A DNA stretch of 64,000 bases from NCBI RefSeq assembly GCF_015354315.1, contig NZ_JADKYY010000007.1, positions 83,452-147,451 on the forward strand. The letters are read 5' to 3'. The DNA comes from Planobacterium oryzisoli (GTDB lineage Bacteria; Bacteroidota; Bacteroidia; Flavobacteriales; Weeksellaceae). The notes beneath the pieces are model-generated. The model ran no database searches. It was not told where the DNA came from and worked only from the letters and a program-made list of their open reading frames with translations. Position numbers and translations under genes: made by a program. This document shows, one piece after another, positions 45,457-54,861 of the stretch (position 1 is the first letter of the stretch; each line of letters starts with the position of its first letter).

Positions 45457-45994
45457 GTTCTATTTGACCCTGGTACTGTTTAGCATTGGTCTGCAGGGTT
45501 GCAATGACATCCTCAAACAAACAACGACCCTTCAGATTATAGACAACAACCGGAAATACTACCCTATATTAAATGGGGAAACCCTCGAGGTGGTATTTGA
45601 TGTACGCAATTCGGGCCCACATCCCTTTATCCTTTCCGAAATTTTTACTTCCTGCGGATGCCTGCTCAATGAAACCAAACCGTTTGCTTCCATTGCTCCC
45701 GGTGAAGTAAAAACGATTCGCCTGAAATACGACAGTTCAAAAAATGTCGGTGCAACCACACATTATGTAACTTTGTACGGAAATTTAAAGGAACCGACAG
45801 AAAATGAATTTGAGTTTCATGTGAATGTCGTCCCACAGTCGCAGCACTTAAAAGATTATGAGGAGTTATACCAGGAAAGAAGCGACACAGGATTCGATCT
45901 GCGTAAATGGGTGGATGGAGATAAAACACAGAAGCCTTATTATTTTGAACGCGGAGGAAAGATTATTGAAAAACGAAAACCACAAATACAGTGA
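45443..45994 (+). CDS. DUF1573 lipoprotein
   Basis: A 183-residue lipoprotein: signal peptide with the lipobox LQGC (Cys20), then an immunoglobulin-like DUF1573 domain (about residues 40-130) with the core EVVFDVRNSGPHPFILSEI and SCGCLLNETKP, typical of this Bacteroidota family. The last 50 residues are charged. DUF1573 proteins are cell-envelope proteins of unknown role; here it may support the polymer exporter. It overlaps the preceding gene by 14 bases and the next by 4 (GTGA). Confidence 0.85.
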   Translation: MRNFKFYLTLVLFSIGLQGCNDILKQTTTLQIIDNNRKYYPILNGETLEVVFDVRNSGPHPFILSEIFTSCGCLLNETKPFASIAPGEVKTIRLKYDSSKNVGATTHYVTLYGNLKEPTENEFEFHVNVVPQSQHLKDYEELYQERSDTGFDLRKWVDGDKTQKPYYFERGGKIIEKRKPQIQ

Positions 45995-46956
45995 TTCTAC
46001 AGTCATTTAAAAATATGCCTTTGCGCTTTAGTTTTAGAGAGTTACTAAAGGTATTTATAGGGTTAGAAGTTGTCGAGATTCTTCTTCGGATTTTCTTTTT
46101 ACCCCAACCCATATCCCTAATGGTGCCGGGGATGGTTCTGGTGCTCTACTGCAACCGGATTCAAAAACCCTTTACCACGCCTTTGGCCCTACTTCTTCTT
46201 CTGCCGCCCGTGGGGCTTTATATTCTTCAGGCGCTTTACATGCTGCTGGATTGGGACATGCATTTTTTCCGTGTAGTCTTTGTCTGTACCTACGTCGTTT
46301 ATACCTGCTGGATAATTGTAACGGTATTCTTGAAGATCCCCTTCCTTGGAGTCTCTACCGACCATAAAACGGTACTCATTAAGCAAATCGCCCTGTTGGT
46401 ATTTATGCTGATGCTGATCCGGCTGCTATTGATTTATCTGGACGGTATTGGATTTAAGGCCTCTCTTTTAAATCAACCCAATCTGCTCCGTATCACTTTT
46501 ATCATAGCGTTAATCGCTATAAAAGTCATCTATCTTCTCACGGTACCCGACACTTCCCCCGCTGTTGAAACGCCCGAGGAGTACGAAACTATTGAGCGCC
46601 TTAGGAATCGCTTGGAAGAGCTTTTTACAAAGGAAAAGTTCTTTCTGAACAAGAAGATTACCAAGCAGAAGTTGGCTAACGAGCTGGGCTGCACCAAATC
46701 CGAATTTGATTATTTTATCGATACCCATATTGAAGGAGGAATAAAGAATTATATTGCGCGGCACCGCATTAATTATGCATTGGAACTTTTTAAAACGAAG
46801 GGTTCACTGCATACCATAGAGGCCATAGCACTGGAAAGTGGATTTAGTTCGGTGCAGACATTTAATAAGTATTTTATAGCTTATATTGGCCATACCCCTT
46901 CGAAGTATTTTAACCGTATTAAACCGCCGCAGATATGTTCATCCTCTTTAGAATAA
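45991..46956 (+). CDS. Membrane protein with C-terminal AraC-type HTH (first of three)
   Basis: A 321-residue protein: five or six hydrophobic helices (about residues 18-195), a charged linker, then an AraC-family DNA-binding domain (about 220-310) with KQKLANELGCTKSEFDYF as the first HTH and IEAIALESGFSSVQTFNKYF as the second. The start is GTG overlapping the previous stop (GTGA); an ATG at 46015 would shorten it by eight residues. Such a layout suggests a one-component regulator that senses a signal at the membrane and binds DNA there. It overlaps the next gene by 22 bases. Confidence 0.85.
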   Translation: MILQSFKNMPLRFSFRELLKVFIGLEVVEILLRIFFLPQPISLMVPGMVLVLYCNRIQKPFTTPLALLLLLPPVGLYILQALYMLLDWDMHFFRVVFVCTYVVYTCWIIVTVFLKIPFLGVSTDHKTVLIKQIALLVFMLMLIRLLLIYLDGIGFKASLLNQPNLLRITFIIALIAIKVIYLLTVPDTSPAVETPEEYETIERLRNRLEELFTKEKFFLNKKITKQKLANELGCTKSEFDYFIDTHIEGGIKNYIARHRINYALELFKTKGSLHTIEAIALESGFSSVQTFNKYFIAYIGHTPSKYFNRIKPPQICSSSLE

Positions 46957-48014
46957 TTGCGGCCATACTTTGCCTGCTTGCAATGCACATTCTTTTAAAT
47001 GCCCGCAGGAAGGACCTGGAGCGGGACTATCTCTTGCTTATTATCGGCGTTTTCTTGGTACACAATATATTCATATTCCCAATCTATTTTACTGATTTTA
47101 ATGCCTTAAAAATTGTGGATGATGCAGCTCCTTTCTGCAGCGTGTATGGTCCCCTTCTTTTGGGGTATTATTACATTCTTTCTACCGGAAAAATAGCCAT
47201 CCGAAGCATTCTCCTTCATCTTGCACCGGTACTGCTGCTTTTTACAGCCTATTATATTTTTGTCACCAATGCTGATCTACAGCAAAAAATAGCACTGCAT
47301 TATTTTCGGATTGTATATTTACTACTGGGGATATCCATGATCGGATACTCCGTACTGGTTCTGCTTAAAGCAAAAAAACAGCCTGAGGTAGCGCTCCGTG
47401 TCAGCCTCTTTGCACGGTACTGTATATTAGGGGGTGTATTTCTTTTTTCGGTAGCTTTAAATGGAGAGTACCACCGTATAAAATCGCCACAGGGACAGAA
47501 TCTGGATGCGCTTTTGGTTGCCTTTATGCTTATTTGTGGAAGCATAATATTGCTATTTGAAGCGTTTTCCCAGTTCAAACGCAGTCTTGGAAATCAAGTG
47601 GTTAAAGCAGATCCCGAAAGTGCTCTTTCTAAGGATAGGGAAGCAAAAGAAGAGGATTGGGAAGAATACCTCTCTGTAGAGTCGTTTTTACAAAGTGAGG
47701 AAATTTTTCAAATCGATCTGGACCAAAGTAAGATAGCACTTCGATTAGGCCTTAGGCCCGAGAAATTAGAACACCTGATTGGTAAGTACTACAAGTCCAA
47801 TGTGCAAAGGGTTCTTGCTACCAAGCGCGTGCTGTTGTGTATGAAAATGCTTGCCCTGGACGATAAAGAAGTGAATTTTGAAGCACTTCCCTACCAGGTA
47901 GGTTTCCGCTCCAAAGCTACGTTCTACCGTAACTTTGCGCATCTTGCAGGATGCTCTCCCAAGGAATACCGCCGCCGCGCACTCTCCACTAACCCCATTA
48001 CTACCATAGGATGA
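46935..48014 (+). CDS. Membrane protein with C-terminal AraC-type HTH (second of three)
   Basis: A 359-residue protein with about seven hydrophobic helices in the first 215 residues, resembling 7TM-type sensor regions, and a C-terminal HTH domain (about 255-345) ending in VNFEALPYQVGFRSKATFYR and CSPKEYRRR, the AraC signature end. The first HTH is less conserved. It begins inside the end of the preceding gene and shares ATGA with the following one, so the three regulators are translated in a chain. No extracellular receptor domain is evident. Confidence 0.84.
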   Translation: MFILFRIIAAILCLLAMHILLNARRKDLERDYLLLIIGVFLVHNIFIFPIYFTDFNALKIVDDAAPFCSVYGPLLLGYYYILSTGKIAIRSILLHLAPVLLLFTAYYIFVTNADLQQKIALHYFRIVYLLLGISMIGYSVLVLLKAKKQPEVALRVSLFARYCILGGVFLFSVALNGEYHRIKSPQGQNLDALLVAFMLICGSIILLFEAFSQFKRSLGNQVVKADPESALSKDREAKEEDWEEYLSVESFLQSEEIFQIDLDQSKIALRLGLRPEKLEHLIGKYYKSNVQRVLATKRVLLCMKMLALDDKEVNFEALPYQVGFRSKATFYRNFAHLAGCSPKEYRRRALSTNPITTIG

Positions 48015-49141
48015 TAATACTATTAATGACGGCGATCTTAGTTCTGGGACTGGTGAATTTGGTTCTTTGTGGAGCTACGCGTATCTGGAAGCGGCCCCAC
48101 CACCGCTTTTTGTTTCCTGCGATTGGATTAGTGTTCCTCGACATTGTCATGTTTCTTTCGGTATATGTCCAGGACAGCAGTGTAGTTGAATTAGGAATGT
48201 TCTATTATCCTATTATCTACTATGCTCTGCTTTTTATGGCCCTATTCGGTTATGAAGTGTCTTACCAGCGTAAAGTGCCTGTGCTGTTGTTTTGGGGGGC
48301 ACTACTACCGGTGGTTTTGATTTCTGTGGTCCATCTAGCACTTCGCTACGAAATTATACTGTTCCAAAGTCCCATCAATACATACCTTCGTTACGGAGTA
48401 GGACTTTTTGTGGGCGTGCTTTTTCTGCTGCTTATTGGACGTGCTATGCCTAAAGTACATTCTACGCGACCCCTAGAATTTAAACTTGTACTGGCTTTAC
48501 TAACCAATCTTTTCTTTACCTGTTTGGTTTTATTGCTGTCGGTTCTCATCAGTGCGATGCTGGGCAGTGTCTTTGTTGTTCCGTATTACTATTTTAAGTG
48601 GGTGGAATTTTTTGTACTCATTATACTGTATCTCTATCTTTTCGAGTTGTTACGCAGACAACTGATGCAAATAGAGATGTCCAAATCTGCACAAAAGCGG
48701 CCATTTATTTCTATTCCACAGGTTCCTCCTATCGAAATATTCTCCCCGGAGGTTTCACCCACTGCGGGTTTAGTGCGCACTCCGAGGTTTCAAGATGGGG
48801 ACGGCATAAAAAAAATAGCACAGGACATTGAGCTATTCTTTGCAACGCATCAGGATATGTACCTGGAGGCGGGATTTAATTTCAGTACCCTGTGTGCGCA
48901 TATGAACGTATCCCCTAGAGTACTCTCGCTTGCTTTCTCCAAAGAGATCCGCTGCTCTTTTCCCGATTATATCAATAAATGGAGAATCTCCCATGCGATA
49001 ATTAAACTAAAGGCCCAGCCGAGCGTCACGGTGACGGAGCTATGCTACCACTGTGGATATAAATCCCGGGCTACATTGTACACTAACTTCAAGAAAGAAA
49101 CGGGAATGGATATTTCCCAGTACCGCAAGAGCTTAATGTAA
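48011..49141 (+). CDS. Membrane protein with C-terminal AraC-type HTH (third of three)
   Basis: A 376-residue protein: seven or so hydrophobic helices (about residues 1-215), a linker, then an AraC-type domain (about 275-375). FSTLCAHMNVSPRVLSLAFS forms the first HTH and VTVTELCYHCGYKSRATLYT the second, followed by the KKETGMDISQYRK end. The topology matches the second regulator more than the first. It is the last gene of the unit and is convergent with the HExxH gene, 12 bases away; I see no terminator between them. Confidence 0.84.
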   Translation: MIILLMTAILVLGLVNLVLCGATRIWKRPHHRFLFPAIGLVFLDIVMFLSVYVQDSSVVELGMFYYPIIYYALLFMALFGYEVSYQRKVPVLLFWGALLPVVLISVVHLALRYEIILFQSPINTYLRYGVGLFVGVLFLLLIGRAMPKVHSTRPLEFKLVLALLTNLFFTCLVLLLSVLISAMLGSVFVVPYYYFKWVEFFVLIILYLYLFELLRRQLMQIEMSKSAQKRPFISIPQVPPIEIFSPEVSPTAGLVRTPRFQDGDGIKKIAQDIELFFATHQDMYLEAGFNFSTLCAHMNVSPRVLSLAFSKEIRCSFPDYINKWRISHAIIKLKAQPSVTVTELCYHCGYKSRATLYTNFKKETGMDISQYRKSLM

Positions 49142-49153
49142 TTGTACCCGCAG

Positions 49154-49663
49154 TTATTCCAACGCATCCAGCAGCGTCTGCACTTCCATGCGCTGGGGCG
49201 CATATTTTACCTGGAGAGGTCCCTGCGCTTCCATACGTGAATAGTAGAGAAGTGCTTTTTGGGCAAATTGCTTTCGGTTGAAATCGGGCGCGTCCGGAAT
49301 TTGAGGAAAGACCTTGTGGAACAGCATTTCGTAGTACGCCTGAAACTCTCTTTCGTTCTTATCCTCCACAAAGAATTCAGGATCTCTCTGCCGTACGTGC
49401 AGCAGTTCATGTGCCAGTAAGTTTAAAACCAAGTTAAAGTTGAACTGAAATAAATTGCTCGGAACGTATACTTTCTGCCGTCCCTTTAAAGGACCTTCCG
49501 CAGTAAGAAGTACCGTGCTGCTCGAACTGGAAGGCCGGATTTCTACCGATTCTAAATTTCGGTGATCCAAGCGAAATGTCCTTAATATAAAGTGCACGGC
49601 GTCCTGAATTTGGTCTACCGATAGGTAGGCCTGTACGTGCTGGTGAATCCTGGTGTAGTCCAT
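49154..49663 (-). CDS. Putative zinc metallopeptidase-like protein (HExxH)
   Basis: A 169-residue soluble protein with a zincin-type motif, HELLH in NLLAHELLHVRQRD (about residues 85-98), and a candidate third ligand, Glu in EREFQAYYE about 20 residues later. No signal peptide. I do not know a named family. It lies 73 bases after sufD on the same strand and may be the last gene of the suf transcript, but its role in Fe-S assembly is untested. Confidence 0.7.
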   Translation of the reverse strand: MDYTRIHQHVQAYLSVDQIQDAVHFILRTFRLDHRNLESVEIRPSSSSSTVLLTAEGPLKGRQKVYVPSNLFQFNFNLVLNLLAHELLHVRQRDPEFFVEDKNEREFQAYYEMLFHKVFPQIPDAPDFNRKQFAQKALLYYSRMEAQGPLQVKYAPQRMEVQTLLDALE

Positions 49664-49736
49664 AGTCTAAAATAACACAATCTGCCTTAATAGAAAGGCA
49701 GACTGTGCACTAGTTTACAAAAAATTAAAAAACGAC

Positions 49737-51044
49737 CTACAACGAAATGCTTACTTCAAGCTTCTCTGCAAGCAGATCTGATATTTTATTCTTAAGAGGT
49801 TCTATATCGATGTTTTCCATAGCGTCATTGGCAAAAGCATAGAGCAGCAGGGCCTGAGCCTCTTTCTTGGAAATTCCCCGTGCCTGTAAATAGAACAGCG
49901 CATCATTGTTAAGCTGACCTACCGTACAGCCATGCGAGCATTTTACATCATCTGCAAAAATTTCAAGCTGGGGTTTGGTATCAATAGAAGCACCTTCGCT
50001 TAAAAGCACATTGTTGTTCTGCTGGTACGCATTGGTTTTTTGCGCCAATTTATCCACAAATACCTTCCCATTAAAAACCCCATGTGCCTGATCCTTGAAT
50101 ATTCCTTTGTAATTCTGGTAGCTCTCACAGTGCGGTTGGTTATGGTGTACGGCAGTATGGTGGTCTACCAGTTGCTGGCCGCCGATAATGGTGATCCCGT
50201 TCATAAACGAGTGGATATTCTCTCCGTCCTGTATAAAGTCCAGATTGTTTCTGGTCAGTTTCCCTCCAAACGAAAACGTGTTGACCGTAGCAGTACTGTC
50301 GGTATGCTGTTTTGCAAAGGTATGGTCTACTAAGAAAGCAAATTCAGAATCGTTCTGGAGTTTGTGCCAGTCTGCCTTGGCATTGGGGTAGGTAAAGATC
50401 TCCGTTACTGAATTGGTAAGTACATAGCGCTCATCGAGATTATGATGACTCTCAATCACCTCTACCTTGGCCCCTTCTTCTACCACCAAAAGGTTTCTGG
50501 TATTATAAAGCGTATTGAAGTCCTGATCTTGAGAGAAATAAAATACGTGGATCGGCTTTTCAATTACAACATTCTTAGGAATCTTCATAAAGAACCCTTC
50601 ACGGAAATAGGCCAGGTTCAGATTAACAAAGGAAAGATTCCGGTTGGCAATGGTATTGAAATACTTTTCAAAAACCTCCCTGTACGCGGAATCGTTGAGG
50701 GCATGCTTAAAAGTCATGTACTCTACATTTTCAATGGAAATCTGGGAGAGCTCTTTACTTAGGATGCCGTTGACAAAGACAATACGGTCAAAGTGCTCTT
50801 CTCCTAAAAGGTACGGTTCCAGCGCCTTGGGGTCCAGGCTGTGGTGGGTAGAGGGAAACAGGTTGTATTCTTTCTCGGTGACTTCCCTTAAGTTGGTGTA
50901 TTTATATTCTTCGTCTTTCTTCGTGGGAAAACCCTGTGACTGGAATTGACTCAGGGCCTCTATACGGACCTGGTCAAGAAATCGGTGGCGTAGGGTTTCC
51001 AGAAAGGCGATATGACTGTCGGTAATAGTTTCAAATAGTGGCAT
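49737..51044 (-). CDS. sufD: Fe-S cluster assembly protein SufD
   Basis: SufD joins SufB and SufC in the SufBC2D scaffold that builds Fe-S clusters. The 435-residue protein is a beta-helix protein of the SufBD family, with VDHHTAVHHNQPHCESYQ, ADDVKCSHGCTVGQL (about residues 365-380) and the terminal ARGISKKEAQALLLYAF, all conserved in SufD and SufB. It lies downstream of sufC with a 51-base gap. Genes are in the order A-type carrier, sufB, sufC, sufD. Confidence 0.95.
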   Translation of the reverse strand: MPLFETITDSHIAFLETLRHRFLDQVRIEALSQFQSQGFPTKKDEEYKYTNLREVTEKEYNLFPSTHHSLDPKALEPYLLGEEHFDRIVFVNGILSKELSQISIENVEYMTFKHALNDSAYREVFEKYFNTIANRNLSFVNLNLAYFREGFFMKIPKNVVIEKPIHVFYFSQDQDFNTLYNTRNLLVVEEGAKVEVIESHHNLDERYVLTNSVTEIFTYPNAKADWHKLQNDSEFAFLVDHTFAKQHTDSTATVNTFSFGGKLTRNNLDFIQDGENIHSFMNGITIIGGQQLVDHHTAVHHNQPHCESYQNYKGIFKDQAHGVFNGKVFVDKLAQKTNAYQQNNNVLLSEGASIDTKPQLEIFADDVKCSHGCTVGQLNNDALFYLQARGISKKEAQALLLYAFANDAMENIDIEPLKNKISDLLAEKLEVSISL

Positions 51045-51095
51045 AAACTCTGGTTTTTGCTCGGTTTACAATGGGGTAGATGGCTAGGAGGTTTG

Positions 51096-51839
51096 TTAAT
51101 TTACAAGCCAGTCATACCCTTTGGCTTCAAGCTCTAGTGCAAGTGTCTTGTCTCCTGTCTTTATAATTTTACCGTCGGCCAGCACGTGGACGAAGTCCGG
51201 CTGTATATAATCGAGCAAACGTTGGTAGTGGGTAATAAGTAAAACAGCATTCCCCTCGTTTTTAAATGAATTTACACCGTCGGCAACGATGCGCAGGGCA
51301 TCGATATCCAGTCCGGAATCCGTCTCATCCAAAATAGCCAGCTTCGGGTCCAGCATAAGCATCTGGAAAATTTCATTACGCTTTTTTTCACCGCCCGAGA
51401 AGCCTTCATTCAGGGAACGGCCAAGAAAATCCTTTTTAATATTGAGTTTTTCTGCATTCTGACGTACCAGGGCAAGTAAATCTTTTGCGCTCATTTCCTC
51501 CTGACCTCTGGCTTTACGGGTTTCGTTAATGGCCGCTTTTATGAAATTCGTTACACTTACTCCAGGAATTTCAACCGGATACTGGAACGAAAGGAAAATC
51601 CCTTTGTGCGCTCTCTCTTCCGGTGCATCTTCGTTAATGGAGTCGCCCAGGAAATTGATGTCTCCTTCGGTGATTTCATATTCTTCTTTTCCTGCAATTA
51701 CGGAAGAAAGCGTTGATTTTCCGGCACCATTAGGGCCCATAATCGCGTGCACCTCTCCTGGCTTGATTTCCAGATTGATTCCTTTTAATATTTCGATGCC
51801 CTCCTGTGTGCTGGCGTGTAAGTTTTGTACTTTTAACAT
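51096..51839 (-). CDS. sufC: Fe-S assembly ATPase SufC
   Basis: The soluble ABC-type ATPase of the SufBCD complex. The 247-residue protein has Walker A GPNGAGKSTLSS (about residues 35-46), the SufC-typical signature EGFSGGEKKRNEIFQM (about 146-161), Walker B LAILDETDSGLDIDALR, and a His in the H-loop LLITHYQRLL. It is flanked by sufB and sufD with gaps of 60 and 51 bases. Confidence 0.96.
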   Translation of the reverse strand: MLKVQNLHASTQEGIEILKGINLEIKPGEVHAIMGPNGAGKSTLSSVIAGKEEYEITEGDINFLGDSINEDAPEERAHKGIFLSFQYPVEIPGVSVTNFIKAAINETRKARGQEEMSAKDLLALVRQNAEKLNIKKDFLGRSLNEGFSGGEKKRNEIFQMLMLDPKLAILDETDSGLDIDALRIVADGVNSFKNEGNAVLLITHYQRLLDYIQPDFVHVLADGKIIKTGDKTLALELEAKGYDWLVN

Positions 51840-51899
51840 AATCTATATTTTCAGAATTGGACTTTTTAAAAAGTCCGTTTTAAACAAGTAAATATTTGG

Positions 51900-53348
51900 T
51901 TACCCTACGGATCCCTCCAAAGAAATCTCCAGTAGCTTCTGGGCCTCAATGGCAAACTCCATAGGAAGTTTGTTAAGTACCTCTTTACTGAATCCGTTTA
52001 CAATGAGAGCGATGGCCTTTTCGGTTTCGATCCCCCGCTGGTTACAGTAGAAAATCTGGTCTTCCCCAATTTTGGAGGTTGTAGCTTCGTGTTCCAACTG
52101 TGCCGAGGGATCTTTTATTTCGATGTAGGGGAACGTATGCGCACCGCATTCGTTGCCCATAAGCAAAGAGTCGCACTGGGAGAAATTTCGCGCTCCTTTT
52201 GCACTTGGCATCACTTTTACTAGACCTCTGTAGGAGTTGTTTGATTTTCCTGCGGAAATACCTTTCGAGATAATGGTAGAACGCGTGTTCTTACCAATAT
52301 GTATCATTTTAGTACCGGTATCGGCATATTGGTGGTTGTTGGTAACTGCGATGGAATAGAATTCTCCAATGGAGTTATCTCCTTTCAGGATGCAGCTTGG
52401 GTATTTCCAAGTAACGGCGGAGCCGGTTTCTACCTGTGTCCAGCTGATTTTTGCATTTCGCTCGCAAAGACCTCTTTTGGTTACGAAATTATATACGCCC
52501 CCTTTTCCCGACTCGTCCCCTGGGAACCAGTTCTGTACTGTGGAGTATTTGATCTCAGCACCGTCCATGGCAATAAGCTCCACCACGGCGGCATGGAGTT
52601 GGTTTTCGTCCCGGGCAGGGGCTGTGCAGCCTTCCAGATACGATACGTAACTGTCTTGGTCTGCTACTACTAGGGTACGTTCAAACTGGCCGGTTCCTGC
52701 CTGGTTGATTCTAAAATACGTGGAGAGTTCCATGGGACATTTAACCCCCTTAGGAATATAACAGAAACTACCGTCGGAAAATACCGCGCTGTTAAGTGCA
52801 GCATAAAAGTTATCGCCTCGGGGCACTACTTTTCCTAGGTACTTACGCACCAAATCCGGATACTCCTTTATCGCTTCGGAAATAGAGCAGAAAATAATTC
52901 CTTTTTCCTTCAAGGTTTCCTGAAAGGTGGTCTTAACAGAAACCGAGTCCATTACTATGTCCACGGCCACTCCGGCAAGCCTTTTTTGCTCTTCGATATT
53001 GATGCCCAGCTTTTCAAACGTTTTCAAAAGCTCAGGATCTACCTCGTCCAAACTTTCCAGCTCCGGTTTTTTCTTGGGCGCAGCGTAGTATCTAATCGCT
53101 TGGAAATCCGGTTTTTCATAGCGGATATTTGCCCAGTCCGGTTCTTCCATCTTCAGCCATACGCGGTAGGCTTCAAGACGCCACTCCGTCATCCATTCCG
53201 GTTCCTGTTTTTTCAGGGAAATCATCCGGATAATTTCTTCATTTAATCCCGTCGGGAAATCCTCGTATTCAATATCGGTATAAAATCCCGCTTCGTATTC
53301 TTTGGTTTTAAGATCTTCCCTAAGGTCGTCTTCCGTGTACTTACTCAT
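51900..53348 (-). CDS. sufB: Fe-S cluster assembly protein SufB
   Basis: The scaffold subunit of SufBC2D, 482 residues. Conserved segments include [21 protein letters not shown], the cysteine-containing [19 protein letters not shown] (about residues 240-258), [16 protein letters not shown], and the C-terminal [21 protein letters not shown] stretch (QRGIETEKA). It is the largest gene of the operon and follows the A-type carrier after 66 bases. Confidence 0.96.
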   Translation of the reverse strand: MSKYTEDDLREDLKTKEYEAGFYTDIEYEDFPTGLNEEIIRMISLKKQEPEWMTEWRLEAYRVWLKMEEPDWANIRYEKPDFQAIRYYAAPKKKPELESLDEVDPELLKTFEKLGINIEEQKRLAGVAVDIVMDSVSVKTTFQETLKEKGIIFCSISEAIKEYPDLVRKYLGKVVPRGDNFYAALNSAVFSDGSFCYIPKGVKCPMELSTYFRINQAGTGQFERTLVVADQDSYVSYLEGCTAPARDENQLHAAVVELIAMDGAEIKYSTVQNWFPGDESGKGGVYNFVTKRGLCERNAKISWTQVETGSAVTWKYPSCILKGDNSIGEFYSIAVTNNHQYADTGTKMIHIGKNTRSTIISKGISAGKSNNSYRGLVKVMPSAKGARNFSQCDSLLMGNECGAHTFPYIEIKDPSAQLEHEATTSKIGEDQIFYCNQRGIETEKAIALIVNGFSKEVLNKLPMEFAIEAQKLLEISLEGSVG

Positions 53349-53414
53349 TGTCTTTTGTGTTTACTGTGTGAAGCGAATTTGCCCGACACGTGATGCTACG
53401 CTTCTTGTAATCAG

Positions 53415-53744
53415 TTATAAACTGAAACTCTCTCCGCACCCACACGTGCGCGAAGCGTTAGGATTATTGAAAACAAAGCCTTTCCCATTCAGTCCCCCCG
53501 AATACTCCAGTGTGGTTCCTGCTAGGTAAAGGATGGATTTCTTGTCAATAATGATTTTTATACCGTTGTCTTCGAAAATCTGGTCTGAAGCATCACTCTG
53601 GTTGTCGAATTTAAGCACATACTCCAAACCGGAGCACCCACCGCTCTTGACACCCACCCTGATGAAACCGGTATTGGCATCAAAGCCTTCTTCGCTCATT
53701 AGCTGGACGGCCTTTTCTTTTGCTTGGTCGCTTACTTTTATCAT
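53415..53744 (-). CDS. A-type Fe-S carrier (SufA/HesB-like)
   Basis: A 109-residue HesB/IscA-family carrier and the first gene of the suf operon. The three conserved cysteines are present: one in KSGGCSGLEY (about residue 36) and two in the C-terminal TCGCGESFSL. Such proteins receive clusters from the scaffold and hand them to apo-proteins. Position at the head of sufBCD favours SufA. Confidence 0.94.
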   Translation of the reverse strand: MIKVSDQAKEKAVQLMSEEGFDANTGFIRVGVKSGGCSGLEYVLKFDNQSDASDQIFEDNGIKIIIDKKSILYLAGTTLEYSGGLNGKGFVFNNPNASRTCGCGESFSL

Positions 53745-53772
53745 TGTATTTATTTAGAATGATTTTAGATTG

Positions 53773-53804
53773 CAAAAGTACGAACTATTCAACTGATTAT
53801 CAAA
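53773..53804 (-). promoter_or_regulatory. Near-consensus promoter of the suf operon
   Basis: On the minus strand TTTG (53804-53801) is followed after 20 bases by TACTTTTG (53780-53773), very close to the Bacteroidota consensus TTTG-n19-TAnnTTTG. The -7 element lies 28 bases before the first ATG of the operon. It is the best promoter match in the window. Confidence 0.75.
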
Positions 53805-53911
53805 TTAGATTTTTCTTTTTGCCTATGGCAATGATTGAGTTTATAATTACCCTTTGCACCTCATAATCACTTAACATTATCCTTATTTTGCAATCAAAGT
53901 TGAAAACGTTT

Positions 53912-54706
53912 ATGAAATTACTATCTCTCCTTTTGGCCCTATGCATGGGTGGAATTGTTTCGGCGCAGCAGATGCGTTATGTCTATGAACTTTCCTATTC
54001 GGCGGGATCTGCTTTAGATACGCAAAGAGCATCGGAAAATATGTACCTGGATATACGTAAAGAGGGATCGATTTTTAGAGCGGAGAACGCTGTTAGACGT
54101 GATTCTATAATGCAACGCATGCGCGATACGCGAAACTTTGACCGCCAGCAGCTCCAAGGACTGCGCAGTCCATTTAATTTTCAGATAGAGAAAAAATACG
54201 GCAGCGAAAAAATCGTGTATCAGGAGCGCATTGGAAGGGATTTGTACCAATATGAGGAGGACCGGCCCATTACGTGGCAAATACACTCCGAAACGAAAAA
54301 GATAGGGGACTATCTTGCGCAAAAGGCTTCCACCGAATTTGGAGGAAGACACTGGGACGCATGGTTTACCGCGGACGTGCCGGTCTTTGACGGACCTTAT
54401 AAATTTTCCGGACTTCCGGGTCTAATAATAAAGGTAGAGGACCGCGAAGGCAAGTATAGCTTTGATCTGAAAGAGATCCGTACATCGGTAGAGGCAGGTT
54501 CCGCTGATTCTCCCACGTTCATTCCCCTCAAACGCGCTGCGTTCGAAGCGCAGAAAGCCCGGTTTATAAGTGACCCGCAAGCGTTCATGGGACCAATGCG
54601 CAGAACAGGACCGCAAACAGGATCCCCGGGCGGGCGTATGGGCGGAGTACGTATGCAAAACGACGGCTCCACTGCGGTAAATCAGTTGGAAATCCCGGAA
54701 AAGTAA
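53912..54706 (+). CDS. GLPGLI family protein
   Basis: A 264-residue secreted protein of the Bacteroidota-specific GLPGLI family: signal peptide ending near SAQ, then a beta-rich domain with the name-giving motif in KFSGLPGLIIKVEDREG (about residues 165-181). The last 50 residues are rich in Met, Gly, Arg and Pro (AFMGPMRRTGPQTG and beyond) and look disordered. I use the ATG at 53912 instead of a TTG at 53888, since it starts the signal peptide directly. Function unknown; often found near envelope proteins. Confidence 0.87.
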   Translation: MKLLSLLLALCMGGIVSAQQMRYVYELSYSAGSALDTQRASENMYLDIRKEGSIFRAENAVRRDSIMQRMRDTRNFDRQQLQGLRSPFNFQIEKKYGSEKIVYQERIGRDLYQYEEDRPITWQIHSETKKIGDYLAQKASTEFGGRHWDAWFTADVPVFDGPYKFSGLPGLIIKVEDREGKYSFDLKEIRTSVEAGSADSPTFIPLKRAAFEAQKARFISDPQAFMGPMRRTGPQTGSPGGRMGGVRMQNDGSTAVNQLEIPEK

Positions 54707-54799
54707 AGCACCAAACGTCGCTTTTAGTACTGGTGTGTACTACCGGTTCTTTTGGTCCGCAACCAGTGCAATAAAAAAGACATTATACTTACGTAGGGC

Positions 54800-54840
54800 A
54801 AAAAAAATGCGCCGCTTCTTTTGTTGAAAGAAACGGCGCA
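54800..54840 (-). terminator. Rho-independent terminator of rplY
   Basis: On the minus strand TGCGCCGTTTCTTT pairs with AAAGAAGCGGCGCA around a short loop (arms within 54808-54840, one T-G pair), followed by a run of T at 54807-54800. It lies 20 bases after the rplY stop. Confidence 0.9.
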
Positions 54841-54861
54841 ATATTGTAGTACGGAGTAGGA

